Assembly: GCA_958427145.1 (NCBI GenBank)
Contig: CAUAAZ010000002.1
Coordinates: 74,692 to 138,691, forward strand
Direction of reading: 5' to 3'
Length of the DNA stretch: 64,000 nt
Source of the DNA: an uncultured Collinsella sp.
GTDB lineage: Bacteria > Actinomycetota > Coriobacteriia > Coriobacteriales > Coriobacteriaceae
Part shown: piece by piece, positions 23,006 to 32,126 of the stretch
How positions within the stretch are numbered: the stretch's first letter is position 1
How the letters are laid out: each line of letters opens with the position of its first letter
Notes under the pieces: generated by a model
The model's database searches: none
Told to the model about the DNA's origin: nothing
The model's input: only the letters and a program-made list of their open reading frames with translations
Made by a program: the position numbers and the translations under genes

Positions 23006-25756
23006 TTAGGCGGAACGCTTGGCCTCGAGCTTGGCTTGAGCGGCAGCCAGGCGTGCGAGGGGCACGCGGTAGGGCGAGCAGGACACGTAGTCCACGTCGG
23101 CCACGTTAAACAGGCCCTTGATGGACTTGGGGTCGCCGCCGTGCTCGCCGCACACGCCAAAGTGCATGTCGGGGTTGGTGGCGCGGCCCTTCTCGACAGC
23201 CATGCGCACCAGTTCGAGTACTGCCGTGTCGATGGTCTCGAAGGGATTGTCCTTCAAGATCTTCTTGTGCATGTACAGCGGGATGAACTTGGCCTCGGCA
23301 TCGTCGCGGGAGAAGCCGAAGGTCGTCTGGGTGAGGTCGTTGGTGCCAAAGCAGAAGAAGTCTGCGTGATGGGCGATCTCGTCAGCGACCATGCAGGCGC
23401 GCGGCAGCTCGAGCATCGTGCCCACGGGAATATTGAACTCGACGCCCTCCTCGGCGGAAACCTCAGCGATTACGCGCTCGATAACCTCGCGGGTCTGGAC
23501 ATGCTCGGCCGTGATGGAGACGAGCGGAACCATGATCTCGGGACGCGGATCGACGCCCTCCTTGATGAGGCGAGCGGCAGCCGTGGCGACGGCGCGGACC
23601 TGCATGAGCGGCAGATCGCTAAAGACGACGGACAGGCGCACGCCGCGTAGGCCGAGCATCGGGTTGGACTCGACCATGCCGTCGATACGACGCAGGCGGG
23701 CGCGCAGGACGGCAAGCTCTTCCTCGCTGGCGCCGGCAGCTTCCTTCTTGGTGATGGCGACCTCGAGGTCGCGAGGATTATCCAGGAACTCATGAAGCGG
23801 CGGATCGAGCAGGCGGACGACCACATCGCGACCGGACATGGTCTTGAACATCGCCAGGAAGTCCTCGGTCTGAACCTTGAGCAGGTCGGCCAGGGCCTGC
23901 TGCTTCACGGCCTCATCGTCAGAAAGGATAAAGCTCTGGATGATGTTCTTGCGATCGCCCAGGAACATGTGCTCGGTGCGGCACAGGCCAATAGCCTCGG
24001 CGCCAAACTCGAGTGCGAGTGCAGCATCCTCGGGGTTGTCGGCGTTGACGCGCACATGGTTGGCATGGCCGCTGGTCTCGTCCAAACGGATTTCGTCGGC
24101 CCAGGACAGGATGGTGTCCAGGTCGCCGGTGAGCTCGGCCGAGACCAGATCAACGGCGCCGTCGACGACGATACCCTGGGTACCGTCGATGGAGATAACG
24201 TCGCCCTCGTACAGCACGCGGTCACTGCCCTCGATGCGCACGACCTTCTCGGCGGCGTCGATATGGAAGCGCTCAACGCCGCAGACGCAGGGCGTACCCA
24301 TGCCGCGGGCGATAACGGCGGCATGGCTCGTCTTGCCACCGTGGCTGGTCAGAATGCCCTCGGCGGCGACCATGCCCTTCAGGTCGTCGGGGTTGGTCTC
24401 CCAACGAACCAGAATGACCTTGTGGCCCTCGTTGGCGCGCGCGACGGCGTCGTCGCTCGAGAACACGACCTCGCCCACGGCGGCACCGGGGCTGGCATTA
24501 AGACCGCTGGCGAGAGCCTCGTACTTCTTGGAGGCGTCGAACTGTGGGTGCAGGAGCTGGTCGAGCTGCGCGGGATCGATGCGGCTCACAGCCTCATCGC
24601 GGGTGATCAGACCCTCCTCGACCATCTCGATGGCGATGCGCAGGGCGGCGGTGGCAGTTCGCTTGCCCACGCGGGTCTGGAGCATCCAGAGCTTGCCCTG
24701 CTCGATGGTGAACTCAATGTCGCACATGTCGCGATAGTGATCCTCGAGCGTCAGGAAGACGCGCTCGAGCTCCTCGCCCGCGGACTCAAGGCCCGGGGTG
24801 GTCTTGAGGTCGGCGATGGGCTCGGTGTTGCGGATACCGGCGACGACGTCCTCGCCTTGGGCATTAACCAAAAAGTCACCGTAGAACTCCTTGGTGCCGT
24901 CGGCCGGATTGCGCGTGAAGGCAACGCCGGTCGCAGATGTCTCGCCCTTGTTGCCAAAGGCCATGGCCTGCACGTTGACGGCGGTGCCGAGTTCGTCGGA
25001 AATGCCATGCCGCTTGCGGTAGATGCAGGCGCGCTCGTTCATCCAGCTGCCAAAGACGGCCTGGATGGCAAAGCGTAGCTGAAGCTCCGGGTCGTGCGGG
25101 AAGACGGGCTTGCCGTCAGCGACCTCGAGCTCGGGATACAGGGCGGCATCGACGTTCTCGGAGAAGATGCCCTTAAAGGTCTCGACGAGTTCCTGCAGGT
25201 CCTCGGCCGAAAGCTCGGAATCGACGCGAACGCCGGCGACCAGACGGGCCTGGGTCAGGGCGTTCTCGAACAGGTCTGCGTCAACACCCATAACGACGTT
25301 GGAGAACATCTGGATAAAGCGTCGGTAGCTATCCCAGGCAAAACGCGGATTTTGCGTCTGGGCGATGAGACCCTGAACGGAATCGTCGTTGAGGCCCAGG
25401 TTGAGGACCGTGTCCATCATGCCGGGCATGGAGAACGGAGCGCCCGAACGAACCGACACGAGCAGCGGATCGGAGGCGTCGCCGAGCTTCTTGCCACAGC
25501 GGGCCTCGAGGTCCGCCTCGGCAGCAACGATCTCATCGAGTGCGCCCTCGGGCCACACGTTGCCGGCACCGGAGTACTCGACGCAAGTCTGGCAGGTAAT
25601 GGTAAAGCCACCGGGAACCGGCAGGCCGATGCGGCTCATCTCGGCAAGGTTTGCGCCCTTGCCGCCAAGCACGAAGTTCATGGACTTGTCGCCCTCAGTG
25701 ACACAGGTGCCCTGGGCGTCGGTTCCAAAACGGTAAACCCTCTTGCAATCGCTCAC
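23006..25756 (-). CDS. ppdK: Pyruvate, phosphate dikinase
   Basis: A 916-residue PEP-utilising enzyme interconverting pyruvate + ATP + Pi with PEP + AMP + PPi. The N-terminal ATP-grasp half begins with LGGKGANLAEMSRIGLPVPG. The swivelling phosphohistidine domain has GGKTSHAAVIARGMGTPC with catalytic His478. The C-terminal TIM barrel shows DLTQTTFGFSRDD and GVCGEHGGDP, with the catalytic cysteine. GTG at 25756 is the start, behind GGAAGGGGAAG. The gene for its regulatory kinase/phosphatase, ppsR, lies just upstream. It probably acts in PPi-dependent glycolysis or gluconeogenesis in this anaerobe. Confidence 0.97.
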   Translation of the reverse strand: MSDCKRVYRFGTDAQGTCVTEGDKSMNFVLGGKGANLAEMSRIGLPVPGGFTITCQTCVEYSGAGNVWPEGALDEIVAAEADLEARCGKKLGDASDPLLVSVRSGAPFSMPGMMDTVLNLGLNDDSVQGLIAQTQNPRFAWDSYRRFIQMFSNVVMGVDADLFENALTQARLVAGVRVDSELSAEDLQELVETFKGIFSENVDAALYPELEVADGKPVFPHDPELQLRFAIQAVFGSWMNERACIYRKRHGISDELGTAVNVQAMAFGNKGETSATGVAFTRNPADGTKEFYGDFLVNAQGEDVVAGIRNTEPIADLKTTPGLESAGEELERVFLTLEDHYRDMCDIEFTIEQGKLWMLQTRVGKRTATAALRIAIEMVEEGLITRDEAVSRIDPAQLDQLLHPQFDASKKYEALASGLNASPGAAVGEVVFSSDDAVARANEGHKVILVRWETNPDDLKGMVAAEGILTSHGGKTSHAAVIARGMGTPCVCGVERFHIDAAEKVVRIEGSDRVLYEGDVISIDGTQGIVVDGAVDLVSAELTGDLDTILSWADEIRLDETSGHANHVRVNADNPEDAALALEFGAEAIGLCRTEHMFLGDRKNIIQSFILSDDEAVKQQALADLLKVQTEDFLAMFKTMSGRDVVVRLLDPPLHEFLDNPRDLEVAITKKEAAGASEEELAVLRARLRRIDGMVESNPMLGLRGVRLSVVFSDLPLMQVRAVATAAARLIKEGVDPRPEIMVPLVSITAEHVQTREVIERVIAEVSAEEGVEFNIPVGTMLELPRACMVADEIAHHADFFCFGTNDLTQTTFGFSRDDAEAKFIPLYMHKKILKDNPFETIDTAVLELVRMAVEKGRATNPDMHFGVCGEHGGDPKSIKGLFNVADVDYVSCSPYRVPLARLAAAQAKLEAKRSA

Positions 25757-25831
25757 GATACTTCCCCTTCCATGCACTTACGCGCACGACCGTGGTAACG
25801 AATCGACCCGCCAGATGTGGGCCGTGAGGGA

Positions 25832-25860
25832 ACTATACGGCGGGTTTTGAGCGGGCTTAA
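25832..25860 (-). promoter_or_regulatory. Predicted promoter of ppdK
   Basis: On the minus strand TTAAGC (25855-25860), 17 bp, TATAGT (25832-25837). The -10 is good and the -35 weak, consistent with an activated promoter. The leader would be about 70 nt. Confidence 0.45.
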
Positions 25861-25878
25861 GCAGAGGATGCGCGGTTT

Positions 25879-25918
25879 GGTAAACGTGCTAAAACTGGCG
25901 GTAAACGGTAGGTAAAGG
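25879..25918. promoter_or_regulatory. Cluster of GGTAAA(C/G)G repeats upstream of the ppdK promoter
   Basis: GGTAAACG occurs at 25879 and 25900, and GGTAAAGG at 25911. The 21- and 11-bp steps are about two helical turns and one, so the sites face the same side of the DNA just upstream of the predicted -35. They look like operator sites for an unidentified activator. The remaining gap up to 26005 is AT-rich with a weak hairpin at 25962-25982. Confidence 0.4.
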
Positions 25919-26005
25919 TGGTTACCTTATGAAGATACCACTGTAAGAAAGTGCAGGTCAGATGCGATATTTTTGCTAAATCGCTTTATCAAAATGCTGC
26001 TACTA

Positions 26006-26872
26006 TTAGGCTCGACGGGCGGCGCGGCGGGCACGGACTTCTTGGATTTCCTCCAAGTGGCTGATGATCTCGGCAGCGCTCTCCTCGATGGCCTTGCCGT
26101 CGGTACGCACCACAAAGCAGCCTAGCCGCTTCATGAGGGAACGGGCTTCCTCGAGCTCGCTGCGAACGCTCTCGGGCTCGGCATAGGAGCCTGCGACGGC
26201 GCGGGCGTAGTCATCGCCCAAGCGGCTATCGCGAATCCCGGAGATCACATCGACAGTCGAAATCAGTCCGAACAACCGCATCGGGTCGACCTCGTAAATT
26301 GACTTCGGCGGCTCCATGCCATGGGCCAAAGGAACATTGGCAACCTTGTAACCCTGATAGGCCAAATACATCGAAAGGGGCGTCTTGGACGTACGCGACA
26401 CACCCAGCAGCACGATATCGGCACCCGACAGATCGTCGCAACCGCGCCCGTCGTCGTGCTCAACAAAATACTCCATGGCCTCGATGCGATGGAAATAGCG
26501 GTCATCGGTCTTGTGAATCACGCCTGCAACGCCCTTGGGCGACGCACCGATGAGCGACGACAACACGGCAAGTGTCGGGCCGATCAAGTCGACCGAGCGG
26601 ATATGCAGCATACCCAGGTAATCGAGCACACGGGCGCGCAGCGCCGGGTCGACAATGGTGTGGAACACGGCAATATCGCGATGGTCCGCATCGACTCGCG
26701 GACCCACAAACGACTTAACCTGCTCCACCGAGGTCACCTTGGGCAGGCGCAAAAGATGAAAAGCCCCTTCATCAAATTGCCCGGACGCCGCAAGCACCAC
26801 CTCACAAGCGGTATCGCCGAGAGAGTCGGAGATAACGATAACGGTGGGACGAGCGGTGACCGGGCAATCCAT
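26006..26872 (-). CDS. ppsR: PPDK regulatory protein (DUF299 kinase/phosphotransferase)
   Basis: A 288-residue DUF299 protein. Members catalyse ADP-dependent inactivating phosphorylation, and Pi-dependent reactivation, of a threonine next to the catalytic histidine of PPDK (or of PEP synthase). The nucleotide loop is GVSRTSKTPLSMYLAYQGY. The N-terminal VIVISDSLGDTACEVVLAA is the usual opening. ATG 26872 follows AAAGGAG. Directly downstream lies ppdK, which fixes PPDK rather than PEP synthase as the likely target. It follows glyS by 34 bp. Confidence 0.93.
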   Translation of the reverse strand: MDCPVTARPTVIVISDSLGDTACEVVLAASGQFDEGAFHLLRLPKVTSVEQVKSFVGPRVDADHRDIAVFHTIVDPALRARVLDYLGMLHIRSVDLIGPTLAVLSSLIGASPKGVAGVIHKTDDRYFHRIEAMEYFVEHDDGRGCDDLSGADIVLLGVSRTSKTPLSMYLAYQGYKVANVPLAHGMEPPKSIYEVDPMRLFGLISTVDVISGIRDSRLGDDYARAVAGSYAEPESVRSELEEARSLMKRLGCFVVRTDGKAIEESAAEIISHLEEIQEVRARRAARRA

Positions 26873-26906
26873 GCGGGGCTCCTTTTGCGCTTACGCGCAG
26901 GCTGGC

Positions 26907-29003
26907 TTACTTTTTGCGGGCAAGCTCACCGATGTTGGCAATGCCGGAGAAAACGGCCTCGAAGCGGTTGAGCAGCTTAAGGCGATTATCGCGGAGCTGC
27001 TCGTCCTTGCCCATGACCATAACCTCATCGAAGAAACGGTCGATGGGCGCGCGCAGGGCGGCGAGGGCGGCAAATGCGGCCGGGTAATCCTCGGCAGCAA
27101 GGGCGGCATCGACAGCGGTCTGAGCAGCCTCGGAGGCATCGGCAAGCGCGAGCTCGGCCTCGCCCATCAGGCTGCGGTCGTACTCCGCACCCAGCTCGGG
27201 CTTGGAGATGTGCGCGGCGCGGGCATAGGCGGTAGCCAGGTTATCGAAGGTCTCGGCATCGTTCTTGCGGGCCTCGTCGAGCGCAGCGCAGCGGGCGAAG
27301 AAGACGGACGGGGCGATGATGTGCACCGCAGAGACGGCGGCAACGGTATCGGCCGGGATCTTTTCGTCGCGGGCCATGCTCACCAGGCGGCCATGGAAGA
27401 AGTCACGAACCTGCTGGGCAACCTCGGCGGCGTCGAACTCAATGCCCTGCTCGCTATAGAGCTCGAGGGCGAAGTCGATGAGCGACGTGGGGTCGATCGG
27501 CAGGCGGTCGCGCAGGATGTTGATGATGCCGATAGCGGCACGACGCAGCGCGTAGGGGTCCGAAGAGCCGGTCGGGGGCTCGCCGATGGCAAAGATACCG
27601 GCGATGGTATCGAGCTTGTCGGCACAGGCCACGATGCAGCCAGCGGTGCCCTCGGGCAGCTCGTCACCGGCAAAGCGAGGACGATAGTGATCGCGAATAG
27701 CATGAGCGACCTCGTCGTTCTCCCCCATCGCGATGGCGTAGTAACCGCCCATCACGCCCTGCTGGCTCGTGAACTCGACGACGGCGTTAGACACCAGGTC
27801 GGCCTTGCACAGGTGCGCGGCGCGAGCAGCGTCGGCGGCCAGGTGGGCGCCCAGATGGGCCTCGCGAGCGATGGCAAGCGCGAGTTGCTCAATGCGCTCG
27901 GACTTGGCGAGCACGCTACCGAGCTTCTCCTGGAAGGCGACCTTGGCCAGACGCTCGCGGAACTCGTCGAGGGAGATCTTCAGGTCCTCCTCGTAGAAGA
28001 ACTTGGCGTCGTCCAGACGGGCGCGCACGACGCGCTCGTTGCCGTCAATCACGCGCTCGGCATTCTCGGGCTTGCTGTTGGAAACGACCACGAACTCACG
28101 CGTGAGCTTGCCCTCGCCGTCATAGATCGGGAAGTAGCGCTGGTTGGTGAGCATGGACTCGCAGATAATCTCGTGCGGGACCTTGAGAAACTCCTCATCG
28201 AAGGTACCGACGAGCACCGTCGGCCACTCGCAGAGGTTAATGACCTCCTCAAAGACCTTCTTGGGCGTATCGACATGGCAGCCGGGACGGGCAGCCTCGA
28301 CCTCGGCGATACCGGCGAGGATGGCCTCACGACGACGCTCGGCAGAAAGCACACCGGCGTCCTCGAGCACCTGCTCGTAGACGGCGGGGCTGGCGACCAC
28401 ATGGTCACCGGAGCCAAGCACGCGATGACCACGCGTGGTGTTGCCACTCGTCACGTCGGCAAACGACACGGGCACAACGTCCTCGCCCAGAAGGCAGCAG
28501 ATCCAGCGGACCGGACGAACAAAGGTCGCATGCTCGTGACCCCAGCGCTGAGAGCGGTAGTTGGGCCACTGCAGGCCAGCGATAGTCTTCTCGCACAGGG
28601 CCGTCAGGATCGGGGTGGCCGGGGCGGAAGGGATGTTCTTCTCGGCAAAGACGTACTCACGGCCGTCGGTGTCCTCGCGACGGACCAGATCCTCGGCAGC
28701 CACACCGTACTTGCGGGCGAAGCCCTGGGCGGCCTTGGTGGCGTTACCGTCGGCATCGAAGGCGATGTTGGCCGCGGGGCCGCGCTTGACCTCGTGAACC
28801 TCGTCGGTCGCGGTGGCGACGTCAGCAACGAGCGCAGCCAGGCGGCGCGGGCTCGAGATCACACGGACCTCGCCGTGGGCCAGACCGGCCTCGTCGAGAC
28901 CCTTGGCGATCATGGTGCCAAGCTGCTTGACGGCATTGTTCAGCGGTGCGGAGGGCATTTCTTCCGTACCGATCTCAAACAGGAAATCCTTAGCGTCTGC
29001 CAT
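26907..29003 (-). CDS. glyS: Glycyl-tRNA synthetase beta subunit
   Basis: A 698-residue beta subunit of the heterotetrameric class II GlyRS. FLFEIGTEEMPSAPLNNAVK is the conserved start; RTHAMINO-terminal domain features are followed by an HD-like middle region (around GIAEVEAARPG to DLVSNAVVEFTSQQGVMGG) and a C-terminal DALR-type anticodon domain. It provides tRNA recognition for the catalytic alpha subunit encoded 3 bp upstream. Length is typical. Confidence 0.95.
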   Translation of the reverse strand: MADAKDFLFEIGTEEMPSAPLNNAVKQLGTMIAKGLDEAGLAHGEVRVISSPRRLAALVADVATATDEVHEVKRGPAANIAFDADGNATKAAQGFARKYGVAAEDLVRREDTDGREYVFAEKNIPSAPATPILTALCEKTIAGLQWPNYRSQRWGHEHATFVRPVRWICCLLGEDVVPVSFADVTSGNTTRGHRVLGSGDHVVASPAVYEQVLEDAGVLSAERRREAILAGIAEVEAARPGCHVDTPKKVFEEVINLCEWPTVLVGTFDEEFLKVPHEIICESMLTNQRYFPIYDGEGKLTREFVVVSNSKPENAERVIDGNERVVRARLDDAKFFYEEDLKISLDEFRERLAKVAFQEKLGSVLAKSERIEQLALAIAREAHLGAHLAADAARAAHLCKADLVSNAVVEFTSQQGVMGGYYAIAMGENDEVAHAIRDHYRPRFAGDELPEGTAGCIVACADKLDTIAGIFAIGEPPTGSSDPYALRRAAIGIINILRDRLPIDPTSLIDFALELYSEQGIEFDAAEVAQQVRDFFHGRLVSMARDEKIPADTVAAVSAVHIIAPSVFFARCAALDEARKNDAETFDNLATAYARAAHISKPELGAEYDRSLMGEAELALADASEAAQTAVDAALAAEDYPAAFAALAALRAPIDRFFDEVMVMGKDEQLRDNRLKLLNRFEAVFSGIANIGELARKK

Positions 29004-29006
29004 GGC

Positions 29007-29918
29007 TTACGCCACCTCGCCTTCCTGATCGGCATTCTCGTTGACTCCGGCGACCTCGGCCATGTAGGCCTCGCAGCACGCCTTGGCGACGGCGCGGACG
29101 CGCAGGATGTAGTTGGCACGCTCGACCGCGGACAGGGCGCCGCGAGCATCGAGCAGGTTGAAAGCGTGGCTGCACTTCATGACGCAGTCATATGCCGGCA
29201 GCGGCAGCTTGCGCTCCAGGCAGGAATGGCACTCGGCCTCGTAGTCGTCAAACTTCTGACGCATCATCTCGACGTTGGCGACCTCAAAGTTATAGGCACT
29301 GAACTCGCGCTCGTTCTCGAGGAACACGTCGCCATAGGTCATGGGCGTGCCGTCGGGCAGGTAGCTCCACACCAGGTCGTAGACCGAGTTAACGCCCTGG
29401 GCGTACATGGCGATACGCTCCAGGCCGTAGGTGATCTCGACGGGCACGGGGTCGACCTCGATGCCGCCCACCTGCTGGAAGTACGTAAACTGCGTGACCT
29501 CCATGCCATTGAGCCAGACCTCCCAGCCAAGGCCCCAGGCGCCGAGCGTCGGGCTCTCCCAGTCGTCCTCGACAAAGCGGACGTCATGGTCGTTGGGGTC
29601 CAGGCCAATGGCGGCAAGAGACCCCAGGTAGAGCTCCTGGGCGTTGACCGGCGAGGGCTTGATGAGCACCTGGAACTGATAGTAGTGCTGCATGCGGTTG
29701 GGGTTCTCGCCGTAGCGGCCGTCGGCGGGACGGCGGCAGGGCTGTGCATAGCAGGTGCGCCACTCGGCGGGACCGAGCGAGCGCAGCGTGGTCGCGGTAT
29801 GGAAGGTACCGGCACCGACCTCGGAGTCATAGGGCTGCATGATGACGCAGCCCTGCTCGCCCCAGTACTGCTGGAGGCGCAGGATGATGTCTTGGAAGGA
29901 AAGCGATGAAGCGTTCAT
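29007..29918 (-). CDS. glyQ: Glycyl-tRNA synthetase alpha subunit
   Basis: A 303-residue catalytic subunit. SFQDIILRLQQYWGEQGCVI, GAGTFHTATTLRSLGP and the motif-2 region with RPADGRYGENPNRMQHYYQF are diagnostic. It activates glycine and charges tRNA-Gly with GlyS. The ATG at 29918 follows AGAGGC, with a stronger GAGGGG further upstream. It sits 59 bp after lepB; a TATAGT at 29965-29970 in that gap could be an internal -10, but no -35 is evident. Confidence 0.97.
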   Translation of the reverse strand: MNASSLSFQDIILRLQQYWGEQGCVIMQPYDSEVGAGTFHTATTLRSLGPAEWRTCYAQPCRRPADGRYGENPNRMQHYYQFQVLIKPSPVNAQELYLGSLAAIGLDPNDHDVRFVEDDWESPTLGAWGLGWEVWLNGMEVTQFTYFQQVGGIEVDPVPVEITYGLERIAMYAQGVNSVYDLVWSYLPDGTPMTYGDVFLENEREFSAYNFEVANVEMMRQKFDDYEAECHSCLERKLPLPAYDCVMKCSHAFNLLDARGALSAVERANYILRVRAVAKACCEAYMAEVAGVNENADQEGEVA

Positions 29919-29977
29919 GCCTCTAATATCCCCTCGTCGAAACGATTACACGGTTAGGTACTGTACTATAGCGGTTT

Positions 29978-30541
29978 TTAGTCGATAGCGCCGATGCGGT
30001 TGAGCGGCCAGTAGCGCACAAGCGCCACTGCGATCAAATCAGAGCGATCGACGGGACCAAAATAACGTGAGTCGGCAGAGTTTTCGCGATTGTCGCCCAT
30101 CACCCACACGCACCCGTCGGGAACCGTGTAGGGATAGCTTACCTGAGCACCGGGCGCTTGGACCGAAAGTGGCCAGCTCATGCCCGTCGTATAGTCCTCG
30201 TCGAGCGCTTGGCCGTCAACGACCACCTTGCCATCCTGCAGGTCGACCGTCTGGCCGGCCGTGGCAATAACACGCTTGACAAGAACATCATGCTCGGAGG
30301 TGCCATCGGGGTTGTGAAACACCACGATATCGCCCTGCTTGACGGGCTGACCGAGCTCGAGGCTCACCTTTTGTGCCAGGATCTGGTCGCCAATCTCGAT
30401 CGTGGACTCCATGGAGCCGGTGGGCACCACAAAGGGCTCGACCACAAACGAGCGAATCAAGAAGGTGGCGACCAATGCGATCGCGATGACCGCGATCCAC
30501 TCAAAAGCGCCCCTCAACGCGGAATGCTGCGATGGAACCAT
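29978..30541 (-). CDS. lepB: Signal peptidase I
   Basis: A 187-residue membrane-anchored serine protease (S26) that removes signal peptides from exported proteins. One N-terminal membrane helix (about 14-32) is followed by PTGSMESTI with the catalytic Ser43; the lysine of the dyad is in VLVKRVIA. GDNRENSADSRYFG is the C-terminal box E. The ATG at 30541 is preferred (GGAG 5 nt upstream) over an overlapping GTG at 30547. It follows trmD directly. Confidence 0.96.
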   Translation of the reverse strand: MVPSQHSALRGAFEWIAVIAIALVATFLIRSFVVEPFVVPTGSMESTIEIGDQILAQKVSLELGQPVKQGDIVVFHNPDGTSEHDVLVKRVIATAGQTVDLQDGKVVVDGQALDEDYTTGMSWPLSVQAPGAQVSYPYTVPDGCVWVMGDNRENSADSRYFGPVDRSDLIAVALVRYWPLNRIGAID

Positions 30542-30543
30542 TC

Positions 30544-31302
30544 TCACTCCTCGCTCTGCGAATACGCAGCGTCCAAAATCTCCTGCGCGTAAGCGCGCTC
30601 CTGGGGCGTAAGGCGCGCCGTCTCGATCAGATCGGGACGCCAGCGGCAGGTGCGCTCGATGGCGTTCTTGCGACGCCAGGCATCGACCTTGGCATGATCG
30701 CCACTCACGAGCACCGGAGGCACGCCCTCGCCGTTGAACTCGGCAGGACGGGTGTACTGCGCGTACTCGAGCAGGCCTCCATCCTCGGCGGTCGAGAACG
30801 ACTCGTCCACGTTGCTCATCTCGTCGCCCAGGGCGCCGGGAATCAGGCGTACGACGGCATCGGCAACGACCATAGCGGGAAGCTCGCCGCCCGTGAGCAC
30901 GTAGTCGCCGATCGACAGACGCTCATCGGCATACGCATACGCGCGCTCGTCGACGCCCTCGTAGCGACTGCACACAAACAGCAGGCGCTCACTTTTGAGC
31001 AGACGCTCGGCCACACGCTGCGTAAAAGGCTCGCCACAGGGGGTAAAGAACACCACAGTGGGCTTGGGACCCTCTGCGCTAATGGCCTCGATGGCCTCTG
31101 CGATAGGCTCGACCTTCATGAGCATGCCCTGCCCGCCGCCGTACGGCTCGTCATCGACGGTACGATGGCGGTCGTGCGTCCAGTCGCGCAGGTTATACGC
31201 CTTAAAATCAAAAAGGCCGGCCTTGCGGGCGCGGCCCAAAATCGACGTGGACATGACGGGCTCAAACATCTCGGGAAAGACCGAAAGGGTCTCAATCAGC
31301 AT
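30544..31302 (-). CDS. trmD: tRNA (guanine37-N1)-methyltransferase
   Basis: A 252-residue SPOUT-fold methyltransferase producing m1G37 to prevent frameshifting. The SAM-binding trefoil knot is visible in CSRYEGVDERA and SIGDYVLTGGELPAM. The N-terminus IETLSVFPEMFEPVMSTSIL is typical. The ATG at 31302 has AGGAGGACAA upstream. Its place after rimM in the rpsP operon is conserved across bacteria. Confidence 0.97.
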   Translation of the reverse strand: MLIETLSVFPEMFEPVMSTSILGRARKAGLFDFKAYNLRDWTHDRHRTVDDEPYGGGQGMLMKVEPIAEAIEAISAEGPKPTVVFFTPCGEPFTQRVAERLLKSERLLFVCSRYEGVDERAYAYADERLSIGDYVLTGGELPAMVVADAVVRLIPGALGDEMSNVDESFSTAEDGGLLEYAQYTRPAEFNGEGVPPVLVSGDHAKVDAWRRKNAIERTCRWRPDLIETARLTPQERAYAQEILDAAYSQSEE

Positions 31303-31312
31303 GTTGTCCTCC

Positions 31313-31834
31313 CTACTTGTCCATATCGATCAGGCCGTCCATCACGTGGACGGAAATTGTTCCTGCATCGGGAAGATCGAGCACGACTTGCTCGATCACG
31401 GGAATCAGTACCTCGCCGTACCGATCACCCTCGACAACCCAAACATCGTTAGCGGGCGTCGACATGATCTCGACGATCGTGCCGAGCGAGCCGAAGCGCT
31501 CGTCGACCACCTCGCGACCCATCAGGTCGGTATAGGCAGCGTCGAGCGAATCGAGCTCAAAATCGTCACAATTTGCCAGCACGTAGCATCCCGTGATGCC
31601 CTCGGCGGCTGTCAAGTCGTCAATGCCCTCAAACGAGACCAGATCGCCATCGCCCGTATCGGTGACGGACACGACCGTGCAAAAGCGGTCGCGCTTGAGC
31701 GCCGGCGGCGTCAGAGCGACCCGCATACCCGGCTCTAATACAGAAGGAAGCCCCCGCAGCGGCTGCGCGAGGACCTCCCCCTTCCTTCCGTGCGGCTTGA
31801 CCACACGGGCGATGTTTTTGTACTGGGACCTCAA
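31313..31834 (-). CDS. rimM: 16S rRNA processing protein RimM
   Basis: A 173-residue 30S maturation factor that binds S19 and the 3' major domain. The N-terminal beta-barrel half begins IARVVKPHGRKGEV, and the C-terminal PRC-barrel has TDLMGREVVDERFGSLGTIV. The start is a TTG at 31834 with AGGACC very close upstream, a poor ribosome-binding site. No better start is available before conserved sequence, so translation may depend on coupling with khpA, which ends 4 bp earlier. Confidence 0.92.
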   Translation of the reverse strand: MRSQYKNIARVVKPHGRKGEVLAQPLRGLPSVLEPGMRVALTPPALKRDRFCTVVSVTDTGDGDLVSFEGIDDLTAAEGITGCYVLANCDDFELDSLDAAYTDLMGREVVDERFGSLGTIVEIMSTPANDVWVVEGDRYGEVLIPVIEQVVLDLPDAGTISVHVMDGLIDMDK

Positions 31835-31838
31835 GGTC

Positions 31839-32123
31839 CTAGCCCAGAACCTCTACCTCGACAGCAGTGTCGAGGCGAGCGGCCAGTGCACGGGCGAGCG
31901 TGCGAATGGCCTTGATGGTACGGCCACGACGGCCGATGACCTTAGCGACGTCATCCTCGGCGACCGAAACCTCAATTGTAGAGGCGTCGTCACCATCGAT
32001 GACCTCAAGGCTCACGGAATCCGGGTCGTCGACGATCTGAACAACGAGATATTCGACGAGATCGGCGATGCGATCTGAGAGCATTGCCTCACCCTCGAGC
32101 TGTGCAGCGTCAACCTCAGGCAC
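31839..32123 (-). CDS. khpA: KH-domain RNA-binding protein KhpA
   Basis: A small KH protein of the KhpA/YlqC family with its GxxG loop in VIGRRGRTIKAIRTL. With KhpB it binds many RNAs and affects cell elongation in streptococci; khpB is not in this window. The long form (94 residues) uses GTG at 32123 with GGAG 6 nt upstream. A shorter form (81 residues, the usual length) would start at ATG 32084, with GAGGGTGAGG ahead. It lies between rpsP and rimM, the usual position. Confidence 0.93.
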   Translation of the reverse strand: MPEVDAAQLEGEAMLSDRIADLVEYLVVQIVDDPDSVSLEVIDGDDASTIEVSVAEDDVAKVIGRRGRTIKAIRTLARALAARLDTAVEVEVLG

Positions 32124-32126
32124 GAT

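Noticed and set aside
26844..29909. Open frame of 1021 codons antisense to glyQ-glyS
   Set aside because: Both minus-strand genes are unmistakable; the opposite frame is low-complexity with no recognisable motif.
29965..29970. Promoter for glyQ (TATAGT)
   Set aside because: No -35 at proper spacing and no extended -10; glyQ may be cotranscribed from rpsP.
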